Source of the DNA: Excoecaria cochinchinensis
Taxonomy: Eukaryota; Streptophyta; Magnoliopsida; Malpighiales; Euphorbiaceae
Assembly: GCA_947683425.1 (NCBI GenBank)
Contig: CANTUQ010000325.1
Span: 35,916 to 99,915 of the forward strand
Length of the DNA: 64,000 nt
Reading direction: 5' to 3'
This document shows positions 1 to 11,686 of this stretch, piece after piece; position 1 is the first letter of the stretch; each line of letters opens with the position of its first letter. Both the position numbers and the translations under genes were made by a program. The notes beneath the pieces are model-generated. The model did not search any database. It was not told the DNA's origin and saw nothing but the letters and a program-made list of their open reading frames with translations.

Positions 1-289
1 TTTACTATGATCAGAAGTCCCCATATGATTAAGTAAGAATCCATGAATCAATAACAGTCCCAGTAAATCCTCAATAGAATCCCTCATTAAACTCATCAGA
101 GAACAATTGCATAGTTACATATCACAGAACCATAAATGAGACAAGCAGAGCTTATTAATTCACCAATTCGAGTAATTGACAATATATCTTTAATATGGAA
201 CACGAACAATCAAACTAAAATCAACAAAGCAACAATACCAGATGCAGGAACATATAAAAGATAACAAGGAGAACGAGCAAAGCACAAAC

Positions 290-1167
290 CTCAGAATCAC
301 CACCAGCAATAGTATCCCACATCTCCTTGACATCACCATCTTCCTTCCCAGCCATCCTACCTGAATACATCCCTTTCTTCATCAATGCCGATTTCGAACC
401 ACTTCCCACCTTTCCTCCACCACTTGCATACCTATCACCCTTGATAAGCTTTTTCTTGTCCTTCCCAATGCCCAAAGCCACTTCTTTGACCAATTTCTTT
501 CTCTTTTTCCCTTCCATTGCATACTCTCTCCCAAACCCCTCATCTTCATCCTCATCAACCAGCTCAGGAACCACAAAATTGTCCTTACCTCCCATCCCTG
601 AAGGATCACTCTTCTTCACCAGCCTCTTTCTGGGCATTTCAACTTTATCAGTATCATAAACTGGAGTTTGTGACCTCTCTCGCTCTTGCTCGCCCCATCC
701 ATCAACGTCATCCTCCAAGAGATCATCCTGGTGAGGTTCTGGAGAATGCCCACCATCTGATTGCATATCGTCGTAGTCCATCAATGGCTCTCCATCCTCA
801 TCGCGATACCTGGAAACACAACAGCACGCAGTGTATCAGACTATCGAAACCTTAATTCCTCTCAAGGAGAGCGAGTGACTTCTTCTTGAGAGAAATTTGA
901 AACCCTAACTACCCTAGAGCTAATTATGATAATTGTAATCGAGAAACCGGTGTCGAATATCAGTAACCCTAAATTGCAATCACAGGGAGAAACAGAACGG
1001 AATCAAAATGTAGAAAATAAGAAAGAAGTAGAAAAACAATAGTAACCCTAAATTTACAAACGTATGGATGAAAAGAGGGGTGGAAAAGAAAAATGAAGAG
1101 CAGAAGGTCTTCAATCAGAAATGGAAAAAGAGAAAGAAAGCTCTTACGGATCGTCTTCGTAACCCAT
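290..1167 (-). CDS. IWS1: IWS1/SPN1 transcription elongation factor, N-terminal part (runs off left edge)
   Basis: Two coding exons are visible: 1148-1167 and 290-809, joined in phase (donor GTAAG after 1148, acceptor CAG before 809). The gene continues to the left beyond position 1; positions 1-289 look like intron. The predicted start is MGYEDDPYRDEDGEPLMDYD, followed by an acidic stretch, the block SQTPVYD, a basic PRKRLVKKS segment and lysine-rich runs. This order matches the disordered N-terminal half of plant IWS1, the nuclear factor that binds SPT6 and RNA polymerase II and, in Arabidopsis, works with BES1 in brassinosteroid-responsive transcription. The folded TFIIS N-terminal-like domain that defines the family would lie outside the window, so the identification rests on the N-terminal signature only. 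A 5' leader of roughly 130 bp precedes the ATG. Confidence 0.88.
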
Positions 1168-1269
1168 GGTAACGGAGTATCAAAGGTGTAGTTGGTTATC
1201 GTCGAATATCGGAAAACGATGAAACTATCGATCCGAACAGCCTTTTGTTGGTTTGATTTTCAGAAACAG

Positions 1270-1377
1270 AAATTGTGAGAGTGCAAGGCCAAGGGCTCAA
1301 GGCCATATTATGTAATACTAATGTTTATATATATCCTCTCTTCGCTGTTCCAAGAGGAGTCAACATTTTTTAACTTT

Positions 1378-1425
<48 letters not shown>

Positions 1426-2424
1426 CTAATTTTCAATTGTTTTATGATTATCTTATTCCATTTCATTGTTCCAAATGATTTGTGTTAATTTTTTTATTCA
1501 TTAATAATTCAAACTAAATAAAAGATAAAATTAATTAGCTAATTATAATTAGTATAATATTATGTTTAGTCAACGAATTTATTATAATAAGAACATAAAA
1601 AGCATATAATAGAAATTATATATAAAATTTTCAGTTTCCACATGTATGTATTTTATTTATGTTAACATTAATTCCATTTTTATTTGTGCAAAAGAATTTA
1701 CGATCTTTTTATTTTTTTTACTAAAAGTTGTACTTCTAACTACTATAGATTAATACAAATATAGTTATACTAAAAGTATATTAATGTAGATTTTTCCGTT
1801 TTGTTTTGATTATTCAATGATTGTAAATCCTTTGATTAATAGGCAAGGTAATAGAAATAGGCTCATTCTCTGGCTAGAGTCTCCCCTTTGTTTTCAGTTT
1901 GGTTTAAATTTGCCATTGGTTTTTGTTTTATTCTTCTAAGGATTGCTTGTTTAATTTCTTTTTGCACCTGGAACGCTGATTAATTTCCTTTACTATCCTT
2001 CAAAAAATTTATAATATTGACTCCTAGTCTTGCACAGTTTAGACAGAAAATCTACCAGGCTATTAACAGAGCGTCAACTATGCCTAAACTGAGTATCATC
2101 AAAAAGATAAAGCAAATCTACAATATATACATACACTCACTATAGATGAGTTGCAGTTTAGACAATTTTTTTGCCAAGGAAGAACACAGAGAAGAAGCCG
2201 AAGAAAAGTCCATGTACTCTGACCAAAATAAAAAATATATATATATATATATATATAAGGGATTTAATAGGGACATGTATAAATTGGAAGAACTGCAAGA
2301 TTGCAAGAACAGTTATGCAATATATTCCATGGGACCTTATAGCACCTCTCAGAACACTTTTAATGTCCTCAAGATATGGCTGGGAATACTTCTTCTAAAC
2401 CCTTGAAATGGCCAGAAAGATTAG
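1270..2424. other. Intergenic region between IWS1 promoter and the next gene's 3' end
   Basis: AT-rich sequence with no credible gene. It contains a TA dinucleotide run at about 1384-1422 and a second at about 2236-2258. The part near 1270-1330 is probably the IWS1 promoter. The short open frames at 2118-2406 overlap the TA run and have no recognisable protein content. The right part is likely the 3' UTR of the downstream minus-strand gene. Confidence 0.6.
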
Positions 2425-5344
2425 TCAATTAGCTTCTCGAGATCCATCTGAGAGTTCAGATTCCTAAGGGAGGGAGAGACATAATCAAACAAAGATATTA
2501 AATATTAACTCCATGCTTCGACAAAAGTCAATGAGTTATTCTTCTTCAGTTATTGATTGAAACAACTCAAAACAATTTTTTTTTTCTTTTTTAAGAAAAC
2601 TTAAATGTTAAAATATTTCATTCTGCTCCTAGATTGTTTAATGCTGCAAAGCAATGCAAGTGTGCAAAAATGTAGATACAAAGAAAAGAAGAGAGATATA
2701 CCCCTTCAGGAAGAGAAGCATGAGAAAGAGAATGAAGCTGGCAGCTTTCCATATTTGTGAGTAATTGGATTACAGTTTTTAGATGAGGTACACTGCAAAG
2801 ATTCCAATTTCAATACATAAGCAATCAGATAAAAGAAATGAGAGCAGGGAAAAGTGGATCCTAAAGTTTATCACGATCAATGCATGCATGCATCTTCTTT
2901 ATTTCTTCCCACCAAAGGGAGGATATAAAACAAATATAATATGTTACATTATTACCAAAAAGACATTAAAATGAACAAAACCAAATATGAGAGCATCAGT
3001 ATTTTTATAACGCATCTAAAAAAACACTGTAGTGTGGCTCAGCCCAAAACTGGTAATAGTTGCCACATGGATCTCCATCCTCTTCCATCTTTATTATGCA
3101 TGCTATTCACTTCATTGCAGCACATGATAAACGAGTTTTTGAATTGATGCCCGTTTCAACAGACCTTTGTGATTTCTATACTTGAGAATTCAAAATTCAT
3201 GCTAAGAAAGAAAAAGGCCTTCAAGAAAGAGCAAGGGCAGCTGCTTGCAAAAGCATAGTGGCAGAAAGGGATTTATGTAACGAGCTGTACGTAGTCATGA
3301 AGGCTTTGTGGGGTTCCTAGGGTTATTTCCTGGTCCATCTATGACATGCATTTATATTAGACAGGAGTTCATGCATATAAACCCAATGCATCTCTATGTA
3401 TCCTCTCAAATAGAAATACTAAATTTCAAAGCACTACATTAGGAACTCAACCCTTTATAGTTTATAATCTGACATATCCAGATGTTGCTTATGAATTTAG
3501 GATAAGAATACATATGCACTACCTTTCCAGTCCATTTTCCATATGTGCATCCAAGGATGAAATCACCCGAGGCATCTGCTCTAAAACCTTCAACACAATG
3601 AGGAAAGAGAGAAACAAAACAATAGAGAAACAATGAGAAAATAATATATAAAATTATCTAAGTTGCAGTCCCAACTCCAGTTAACATTTGAGGACAGGAG
3701 TTACATACTTGCTCAGTGTTCTTGATTGTAGAGGCTTTGGCTAGGAGGTTTTTTGGAAGCTTAGTTAGCTGGGCCTGCAAGTGTCCAAAATGATATATAT
3801 TATGCACCACAATATAAAACTAGAAAGCAAGACATAAATTTATTCATATTCTTCCACCCTCTTCAGAATTGCATCATATAGATTCCTTTTATGTAGGCAA
3901 CTGAGGAATAAATAATCTTATATGGTTGAAGAGAGAATGAAGGCATTCTACATTCATTATGAAACCAGACTGAGATAATGAAATATGTTATTTCAACTCC
4001 CTTCTCAATGAATCTTCCTCGTGTTCAAAACAGTCCAGAGAAAGAAACTTCAGTTCAGGAGAATTAATAAGTAATAACAGATGAAAGACACTACAATTTG
4101 AACAAAATCAAGGTTCTAGCAAATCCATCAAAATGCAAATCCAGAACCAATCATATTAACCGGTAGAGGGATTGCCATCAACTAGTTTCTGTTTTTCCAG
4201 CAATTTGCCCCATGCATCCCCCCAGAAAACATAAACACTTTTACAAGGGAACTTAAGATACGTAAGAGTAAAATATTTGCACATTCACCACCTGTGATAA
4301 CATTGCAAAAACTAATTTCTTGCCAAAAAAGAAGTATGTACTTTAATGCTCTTCTGTTGCCACCACAGATAAAGCTACTACACAAGCCATAAGGGACAAT
4401 ACATAAAAATGCACCTAAAATTGACAAAATTTAAGAGGGTAATAAGTACACTTTTGTCAAGATTAGGAGGTAATGTGTATGCATAATTTCCAAGTTCAAA
4501 CAGGCAATAGGTTATTTTTGCCAATTTCAAGCATGCAAAATGTTACTCGTAAAGTTCAGGGTTGTAACTAAATACTTTTGCCAACTTCATGCGTGTTTTT
4601 ATGTATTTTTCCCAAGCTACAATGAATCAAAGAAAAAGAGAGCCACAAAGCATTTTAATTTTAACTCAAAACCTGAAATAGACTAACAAAACCATCATAA
4701 TAGAAAAGTAAGGGGGGGAAAGAACGTAAATTAGGTCAATAAAAAATTCTTGAAGTTTAACCATACAAAGCAAAACAGAAGTTTCTAAATCCTGCATCTT
4801 TAGTCCCGTGTGATTTCCCAACTTTTTATCCCAACAATATATGTCCAAAAATAGCTAGGATGGTTCGCTTGCAGAGAATGCGTTCTTTGACTTTCCACTT
4901 CTAAATCCTGACATAATTAAAAACCAAATGTTTCTTTTTTCCAACCACTAGAAAGTCCCATACATAGGATAGGGGGTTCACCTAAAGAAATTATTTTCAA
5001 TGATGAGATCCAATCAAGTTGAGGCTCCATAAAAGTAGAATAAGCTGATAGAATCTTCATTCCATCACTTAGCCAGCATTAGCAACGCAACACCAAATCT
5101 AGTAAAGAAAATCATTCCACTCATACATGACTCCCTACAGTTCCTTACAATGGAAATAGCAAGGAAGAAATTGGAATATTTGTTTCATCCCAATAATCAA
5201 GGAATTCAGAAATTGAAAAGTTAGAAAAACGAGAGTAAATTTGAAAATTCAAAGTTGTGACAGAGAATGAAAACCCATAAGTGGGAAAACAGGGTGGATA
5301 TGCAAAAACTAAATTTGATTGAGAAATGGATATGATGTGCAATG

Positions 5345-5382
<38 letters not shown>

Positions 5383-5568
5383 TATTGCCTGGGAAGAAGA
5401 GGATTGTTGCATGAGATGAAGAAGATTGGAGGTAGATTGAAGGGCTTGTGAAATGTGTTCAGCAACGGTTGCTTTAGCTGTATCTTGTCTGGTGGTTCTG
5501 GTTTTTGAAGTCCCCTTAACAATTACGCTTCCTCCCGACATTGTTGAGCTTCCCATTGTTCTCTCCAT
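2425..5568 (-). CDS. Small conserved plant protein, 146 aa, helical; possible BORC/BLOC-1-like subunit
   Basis: Five exons in transcript order: 5389-5568, 3709-3774, 3523-3587, 2702-2792, 2425-2463. All junctions are in phase and give 146 residues. The N-terminus (about 1-30) is Ser/Thr/Gly-rich; the rest is predicted helical with spaced leucines, including HISQALQSTSNLLHLMQQ, LPKNLLAKASTIKNTEQ and VPHLKTVIQLLTNMESCQ. I recognise this as a conserved plant single-copy type protein but cannot assign a proven function. The size and heptad-like helices recall subunits of BORC or BLOC-1 lysosome-positioning complexes; that is inference. Intron 1 begins with GC (CAG|GCAATA) rather than GT, next to a CT microsatellite. 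A good donor (TAG|GTAAGTA) at 5904 and an acceptor before 5657 suggest an additional 5' UTR intron. The ATG at 5568 was chosen because it opens the frame; a second ATG lies four codons later. Confidence 0.8.
5347..5379. repeat. (GA)n microsatellite inside intron 1 of the 146-aa protein gene
   Basis: About 16 GA units on the plus strand. On the coding strand it is a CT run that starts roughly ten bases after the non-canonical GC donor. Confidence 0.95.
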
Positions 5569-5656
5569 TTCCCAAAATTTACACTGACATTTTTTTTAAC
5601 TATTCTTGTTAGCTAAGCTAATGGACACCCAAAGTTCTTAGTTGTAACAAATGAGT

Positions 5657-6050
5657 GCTGCAATTCTATTTTTAGTTTTGGTAGAAATTTGATTTTACTC
5701 TTTGCTTCATTATTATTATTATTATTATTATTATTAACAGAAAAGAGAATTTCTTAGAGCTGGTGCACAAGAAAAAAGAGCTAAACTGATCACAATTAGA
5801 ATTGAATCCAACAGCAAAAACTCACCAATAAATCCATAATAATTACACAGCAAATTACAAAAACCAAAAATCCAAAATCAAATAAGCACAGATACCTACT
5901 TACCTAGTTAGGTATCTAATTTCTACGTCTTTCCTTTTCCAGCGGCTGCTGGGAATCACAACTTCACCTTTAAGGTTGCTGGCGACGCTGTCGCCTTCGT
6001 TGGTGGAGATCGGGGGCAAAATGGAGAGTGAGTTTTTGATTTAAGGATTT
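5657..6050 (-). promoter_or_regulatory. Probable 5' leader and 5' UTR intron of the 146-aa protein gene
   Basis: On the minus strand a consensus donor AG|GTAAGTA closes an exon at 5904, and TTGCAG|CAC opens the next at 5657. The sequence 5905-6045 is markedly more GC-rich than its surroundings, as expected for a transcribed leader. An ATT trinucleotide run (about 5706-5736) lies inside the proposed intron. The transcription start was not located. Confidence 0.45.
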
Positions 6051-8736
6051 TGTTTTCGGAGGTTAGTTTCGGTTTTTTAATCAATTAACCATTAAGAAAA
6101 GTTTCCTAATATTTAAATATAATAAATTATATAAATTGCAAAAAGTTTTTCAATTGTTGAATTATAAATGTAATAAAATAAATATAATTCCAAACAAGTT
6201 TCATAATAAAAATATAAACATAGTATGATAGTATACTACATGCTAGTAACTATAGTTGATTTTAATTATTCATTTTTATGTACATACATTCTTTTTTTTT
6301 TCATTTTTAACTAAACCTAAACATAATTCTATACATTGCAACATGTTACAAATACATAATTCTATTTATAATAAATTCTAATTCTTAATCTTTTGGATAC
6401 ATAATCTATTCCATATTGCTACTAATACATATATTTATTAATATGATTGTTTTGAATAACAATAAATTGTTATCTAACTGGAAAAATCAAAAAAAAATGT
6501 CAACTTCATTTGATCACCATTTGAATTCAATTGTTATTGAAAAATAATACAAAAGGGTGGATAATATTATCAATTAATATTATTTTTGGTTGGGAAAAAG
6601 TACAAAAGTTAAGAAAATGTAATAAATTAATTCACAAATTCAGCTAAAGAGCAACCACAAAATATTAATATTTTGAATAATATATATATTAAAAAATTAA
6701 ATGTGAATTAATTTTAACCGGCAGTTTTTTTTAGAGGGGTCGAATTTAAATCGTAACTGTTATATGAAAAATTAATAATGCAAAAAATCGATCTACAAAA
6801 ATCAATTTGGTCTCGAATTGGTCTATAAAATTAGTTTTTCAGTAAATATAGAACAAAATATACATGACTTTTAAAAAAATATATATATAAATCCTATTTG
6901 ATTCGAATTTATCATGTTTTGATATTACAAATTTAGGGTGCCATATCATTGTTAGAAAAATTTAGAAACTAAATGAATTATTGAAACAAGCTTGTGGAGT
7001 ACATATGTTATGTATTAGGCCAATCTAAATAGTAATATATGAAGTCTATAAATCCAAAATTTATTTAGCCATAAGTTACATTTTCATTGTACTCCTACAA
7101 ATTATCCATTCGTTCTTTTTTTCTTTGATATATTGTCGAAATTTTATCCCAACTCAAATTTTATTAAAAAAATTCACAAGCAATTAAAAATTATAGAAAA
7201 AAAAAAAACAAGATGTTTCTTTTACTCATTCCAAGAGATCTGAAAATATTTGAAATATTCTAGTTGATTTCTATGTTGCAATAATTAGTGAAAATAATTT
7301 GAAAATCAACTGCAGTTTAAATGATTAAAAATCTAGTTACTATTTCAAATGATTAGCATTAGAATCCACCCTCTCTCGCCCCAAAATATATATATATATA
7401 GAAAAAGAATTGATTACAAAAAAATATTTTTCACGTATGAATTTTGAGAACATTAAAATCAGGTTGCTAAACATAATAACAATGCCCAAAACAAGCTACA
7501 TTTTGCAATTCTCACTGAAAAAAATAATTCTTCCAACTCAAAGCACTCATGCTCGTGTTCATGCAAAATCTGTCATTCTGATCCTCTACAAATATAATGG
7601 AACTTTGAGTTTCAAGTTTAGTGCACATCGAAACTCTTGAAGAGATCCTTTTTTATAATCCTGCTCTACGTCTAGATGCAGCAAAGGGTAACAGACTCTT
7701 ACTGTGATTGTTCCTCATCCAACAATCATAATCAAGCAATGTTAATGAAGTTAAATTTCATGACTCTACTCTCAGGATTCCAACTAAATATATGCATCAT
7801 TTGCCACCTTTAGTTTCTGTAGGGCAACCTATTTGCCCCTTTGCTTCTGTCTTCACCATAAACTTAATAACTGGCTTCAATTCTTGGACGGAATGTAGAA
7901 TAATACTTATGTACTGATAATATTCTCGAAAAAAATTCCGTAATTTGTTAACTGTAAAAAAAAAAAATTTACGTATATTCCGACGATCAAATAAGTATTT
8001 TGACTAAAATATAAAAAATATAATATAATTGAAAAATAGATTCAGTCTAGTAAAAATACCTGAATTCTTACTATTCATATATTAGAGAATCAGTGTTGTA
8101 ATAGAAATCAGATCCTAAAAAGAATAGGACTCGTAAATTTTTAATTTATCATTAACTCCCGGTAGAGTTATATATTAAATTGAATTAGATTTGTTATCAT
8201 GTACTATCATAATTTTCCCTTAATTAAGCATTAACATCAGATCTAACTGTTATTACAAGACGAGCTCCTTCATGTTTTATTCTTTACTCCAAAGGTGCGT
8301 TTTCCCCAAATGGCAGGGTAAGCAGTTGAGAATCAAATCTTACTATTTTACATCTGATGACAAAATTCACAGTTTTATACTCTGGACTAATATACCAATG
8401 GTTTCACTAAACTTCACTTGCAGTCAAAACTTAAAACCTCCGAAATTCAAAAGTGCGCAACGAAGTTACAGAAAACTATCACCACAAAGCAGAGGCAAAG
8501 TTCACTAGCTTCCAAAACAAACCAGTTACACTTCCATGGACCATTCATTTTCTCAACATATTTTCAATTGAATAAGAAGAGTACATATATAAATGCTTGT
8601 CAAATACTTTCCAACCGAGCCTATGCCATTCTACTATATTTTATACTACAACGTGGAATAGATTCACCTAAACTGAAAGCTCAACACTATACGATCAAAA
8701 CAAGCAAGTAATTGATGGCAGATATTCCCAACCTTG
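6051..8736. other. AT-rich intergenic region
   Basis: About 2.7 kb with no supported gene. It contains several A and TA runs (for example near 6690, 7200 and 7387). The open frames at 7410-7640 and 8272-8711 show no family resemblance and no splice-supported extension. The segment near 8500-8736 probably includes the 3' UTR of the gene at 8737-9849. Confidence 0.6.
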
Positions 8737-9849
8737 TTAAGAAGATGCAGCAGCTTTGATAGCCCTTTGCAACTCATTTTCCAACTCACTTACTGGATTT
8801 GCAGGCTTCTTCAATTCTGTTTGCCGATTTCCTTCTTCATTTTTCTTGCTTCTCCATTGCTCAAACTCCCCCAACCTATCACTCAAAGCAGGAACCACAT
8901 TCTTCACAGCTCCACGGCTTGAGATTCCTGATCTCATGTCCTCCACACACTGTTTCATATCCCTATTTTCCTTCTCTATGATCTCCAAATCCCTTCTCAT
9001 CCAAAAGCACATTCCTTTCAACAACTCCACCTCGCCACAATTACTTGCGTTGCTCTTTTCTTTTACTTCTTTCACCTCTTCAACACTTTCTAAGCCAATC
9101 TTATTCAAAGTCAAATAAGGCATTTTAGTCCCCAAATCACCAGGCAGATTCAGAACCCACCTCAAATTCACCTTCACCCTTTTGCTCAGTGGCAGCTCTG
9201 TCCTTGCTTTGACAGCAGCTCCTCTCAAAAACCCACCTTTCTTTCTATCTGCCCACAACAATTGCCTGATATTAGGAGCATAAACTCCACCAATATCCTT
9301 AGGGTTTTCAAATCCTAGCTTCTCTTTTCCAGCCAATGGCTCCAATTTCACTTCCTGCCAACCCAATGGCCCATCTGGGGCAGACCCATTTCCGAACTCG
9401 GAATTCGAAGGCGATGTAGAATCCATCAGAGGCTCAGAATTAGAATGAGGATCAGAGTTTGTCCTTTTGCGAAGAGAGAAATGGCCAAATTGGGGCTTAA
9501 AATGGAGAGAGAAAGTAGGAACAATGGTATTGGGGTTTGCAGTTGAAAGAGAGAAATGGGCAGAGAAAACAAGAGGAGAATTGTGAGGGGAGCCAAACAG
9601 GCCTAATCCAGACTTGAGATAGAAAGAGAAAGGAGAAAAGGAAGTAGAAGGAGTATAGGCAAATTTGACAGAAGGCCCAGAAGAAAAATTAGTGGAGAGA
9701 GCAAAGGAGAGGTCAGAGAAAGAATTAGTAGAAGTTGTGAATATGGAAGTGAGAGGCTGATTGAATATTGAAATTGGGAGTTTGGCTTTGATGAGAGGGT
9801 TGCGATCGGAGTGATGATGATCATCTGGAAGATTGAGGGAAAGCTTCAT
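8737..9849 (-). CDS. Uncharacterised plant protein, 370 aa, beta-rich N-terminal half and coiled-coil C-terminus
   Basis: A single uninterrupted frame of 370 codons starting at MKLSLNLPDD. Residues about 20-130 show repeated alternating hydrophobic/polar stretches rich in F, S and H (for example SFYLKSGLGLFGSP, FSAHFSLS, FSLHFKPQFGHFSLRK), which look like a series of amphipathic beta strands. The middle (about 160-260) contains RTELPLSKRVKVNLRWV and KMPYLTLNKIGLE, blocks I associate with a conserved but unnamed plant family. Residues about 280-370 are charged and heptad-like and end with AIKAAASS. There is no clear signal peptide or transmembrane helix. The strand pattern could fit a membrane beta-barrel or a lipid-binding sheet; that is inference. 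The ATG is the first in the frame, with a normal leader just upstream (9850-9950). Confidence 0.85.
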   Translation of the reverse strand: MKLSLNLPDDHHHSDRNPLIKAKLPISIFNQPLTSIFTTSTNSFSDLSFALSTNFSSGPSVKFAYTPSTSFSPFSFYLKSGLGLFGSPHNSPLVFSAHFSLSTANPNTIVPTFSLHFKPQFGHFSLRKRTNSDPHSNSEPLMDSTSPSNSEFGNGSAPDGPLGWQEVKLEPLAGKEKLGFENPKDIGGVYAPNIRQLLWADRKKGGFLRGAAVKARTELPLSKRVKVNLRWVLNLPGDLGTKMPYLTLNKIGLESVEEVKEVKEKSNASNCGEVELLKGMCFWMRRDLEIIEKENRDMKQCVEDMRSGISSRGAVKNVVPALSDRLGEFEQWRSKKNEEGNRQTELKKPANPVSELENELQRAIKAAASS

Positions 9850-10505
9850 CCTTTTTAAAGTTTGATTTGTGAATTATTTCTGGGGAATTATGGGTTCAGA
9901 GCGTTGAAGAGAATTTGATTGGGGTTGAAGGTGCTGGGCAGAGAAAGAGAAGTAAAGAGAAACTATAATTTTGTATGGCTAAGGAATTGGTGTGGAAGAG
10001 TGGGGACATCACATCCACCATTCCATTCTGTGATCTGTTGAAATCATCAAACGTCTTGATATTACCTTTTTTTTCCCTATGCATTTGATTTTTGAGCCTT
10101 TGATTATAATAAAAATTAAATCTCAACCGTTAAATGATGTAACTTAGCCCTTGATTTCTAATCATGTGAAAATGGATTATGTTCTTTGCATTTTTGCAAT
10201 TATTAGATTTCTTTTTAAGAATAATATATTCTTTTGAGCTTGAATTTATAAATATTTTTTTATGCCAAGTTTTTTTAAGCTTTTATTTGCAAATTAGGAC
10301 TTTAAATAAATCTTGTTTTTATCAAAAATATGCCATTCAATCTCTGATTTTGAAGGCTTCATTTCGAATTGTCTCTCTTTGTAAACTAAATTTCATAACG
10401 TGTCCAAAAATAAATCAGCTTCCAAATAAAGTTGCTCACTCTTTGATTACGATGGTTTTACACTTTTATTATATGAAAATCCATGCATTTGCAGATTCAC
10501 TTCAA

Positions 10506-11205
10506 TTATACATGTCAAAATTAACCCAAACCTAACAATTCATCCAAACCCACCCAAGAAAAATTAACTCAAACCAAACCCAACTAAAAAATTGACCCAT
10601 TTAAACCCACCCAAAATCTACACACATAAAATACAACCCATTTGACTCATTTTTCCTTGACCCAATGGGTGTTTTTTTTTTCATTATTTCTTGAATATTA
10701 AAAATTTTTGTTTTAATGAACAAGATTTTTTGATTATACTGTCCCGCTGTGTTATTATTATGTAATGTGCATACATATTTTGAAAGACATTAATATAACC
10801 ATGGAAAAGAAAAGGATGAGCTAACTAGTGAATAGTAAAATCTAGGAGTGAGAAAAAAATCGCTAGACTTGGTTAACCGAAAAACCGAATCGAAATCGAT
10901 CCGAAAAATATGTTAACCGAACATATTACATAATATGTATACATATTACATAATAATAATACAGCGGGACAGTATAATCAAAAAATCTTGTTCATTAAAA
11001 CAAAAATTTTTAATATTCAAGAAATAATGAAAAAAAAAACATCCATTGGGTTAAGGAAGAATGACCAAAATGGGTTGTATTTTATGTGGGTAGATTTTGG
11101 GTGAATTTAAATGGGTCAATTTTTTAGTTGGGTTGAGTTTAGGTCAATTTTTCTTGAGTGGGTTTGGGTGAATTGTTGGGTTTGGATTAATTTTGACATG
11201 TATAA
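10506..11205. mobile_element. Fold-back element, about 700 bp, with inverted arms of about 280 bp
   Basis: Left arm 10506 to about 10790 and right arm about 10925 to 11205 are near-perfect reverse complements. Terminal bases TTATACATGTC (10506-10516) pair with GACATGTATAA (11195-11205). Inside, blocks such as TACTGTCCCGCTGT and ACAGCGGGACAGTA match across the axis. The arms are rich in AACCCA/TGGGTT motifs. The central spacer of about 130 bp has no open frame and includes GGTTAACCGAAAAACCGAA. No transposase is present, so this is a non-autonomous element. A clear target duplication could not be resolved because the ends include the palindrome ACATGT. Confidence 0.85.
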
Positions 11206-11246
11206 GCATAATTCTAAACTTGCTCCAAAACAAATAAATAAATAAA

Positions 11247-11400
11247 AAGGGCCTTTGTAGGTAGAAAATGGGCTGGACTTGCAGGCAAATATGAAAACAT
11301 GTGCGGGCCGATACTCAAACCCAGGAACAAGTCACGTGATAACTGGAATTAGGGTTTTGCCATAGGATCTGCTATTTTTGCTTTTGCTTCGATAAATAGA
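11247..11400 (+). promoter_or_regulatory. Promoter of the snoRNA cluster (site II, G-box, telo-box, TATA-like)
   Basis: In order: GGGCC inside AAGGGCCTT (11247-11255), TGGGCT site II (11269-11274), a further GGGCC near 11305, the G-box CACGTG (11333-11338), TTAGGGTTTT which is the telo-box in reverse (11349-11358), and a TATA-like GATAAATAGA (11391-11400). Site II plus telo-box is the established promoter signature of plant snoRNA and ribosomal-protein genes, and it sits about 140 bp before the first snoRNA. Confidence 0.75.
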
Positions 11401-11540
11401 GTGGTCGAGCACCTTTCAGCTGCCATGAGTAGGTTTTGTAGTTGCCCTTGTGAGTCGGAGCTGTTTGTGGATACTCGATATTTCTTTGTGAAACTTGTTT
11501 CTCAGTCATTCTATACTCTAAAGATTTCTGATTGGGTCTT

Positions 11541-11631
11541 GCTATGATGAAAATGTACTCGTGTTCTAGAGACGGTTCTCTTTGGAACCCGTCTTTGATG
11601 GCAATACAACTCTCTAAGAAGTTCTGAGCTC
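11541..11631 (+). ncRNA. C/D-box snoRNA A (U61-like), copy 1
   Basis: Box C ATGATGA (11544-11550), internal C' TGATGG (11596-11601) and box D CTGA (11624-11627). The 12 bases before box D, CTCTAAGAAGTT, are complementary to the 18S rRNA segment AACTTCTTAGAG. The D+5 rule points to the second U of CUU, which corresponds to the site guided by U61 (Um1442) in human 18S. An outer stem GATTGGG (about 11530) / CTCAATC (about 11635) could aid processing. The D' guide is not clear. Confidence 0.8.
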
Positions 11632-11686
11632 AGGCTCAATCTCTATGATTATGGTTTTTATTTTTGTTCATAACTTTTTGAGGTTT

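Noticed and set aside
8734..9118. Plus-strand open frames of 60-120 codons
   Set aside because: They are antisense shadows of the 370-aa gene.
11541..11631. Calling snoRNA A a U33 homologue
   Set aside because: U33 targets the 18S GGUGGUGCAUGG region; the guide here matches AACUUCUUAGAG instead, the U61-type site.
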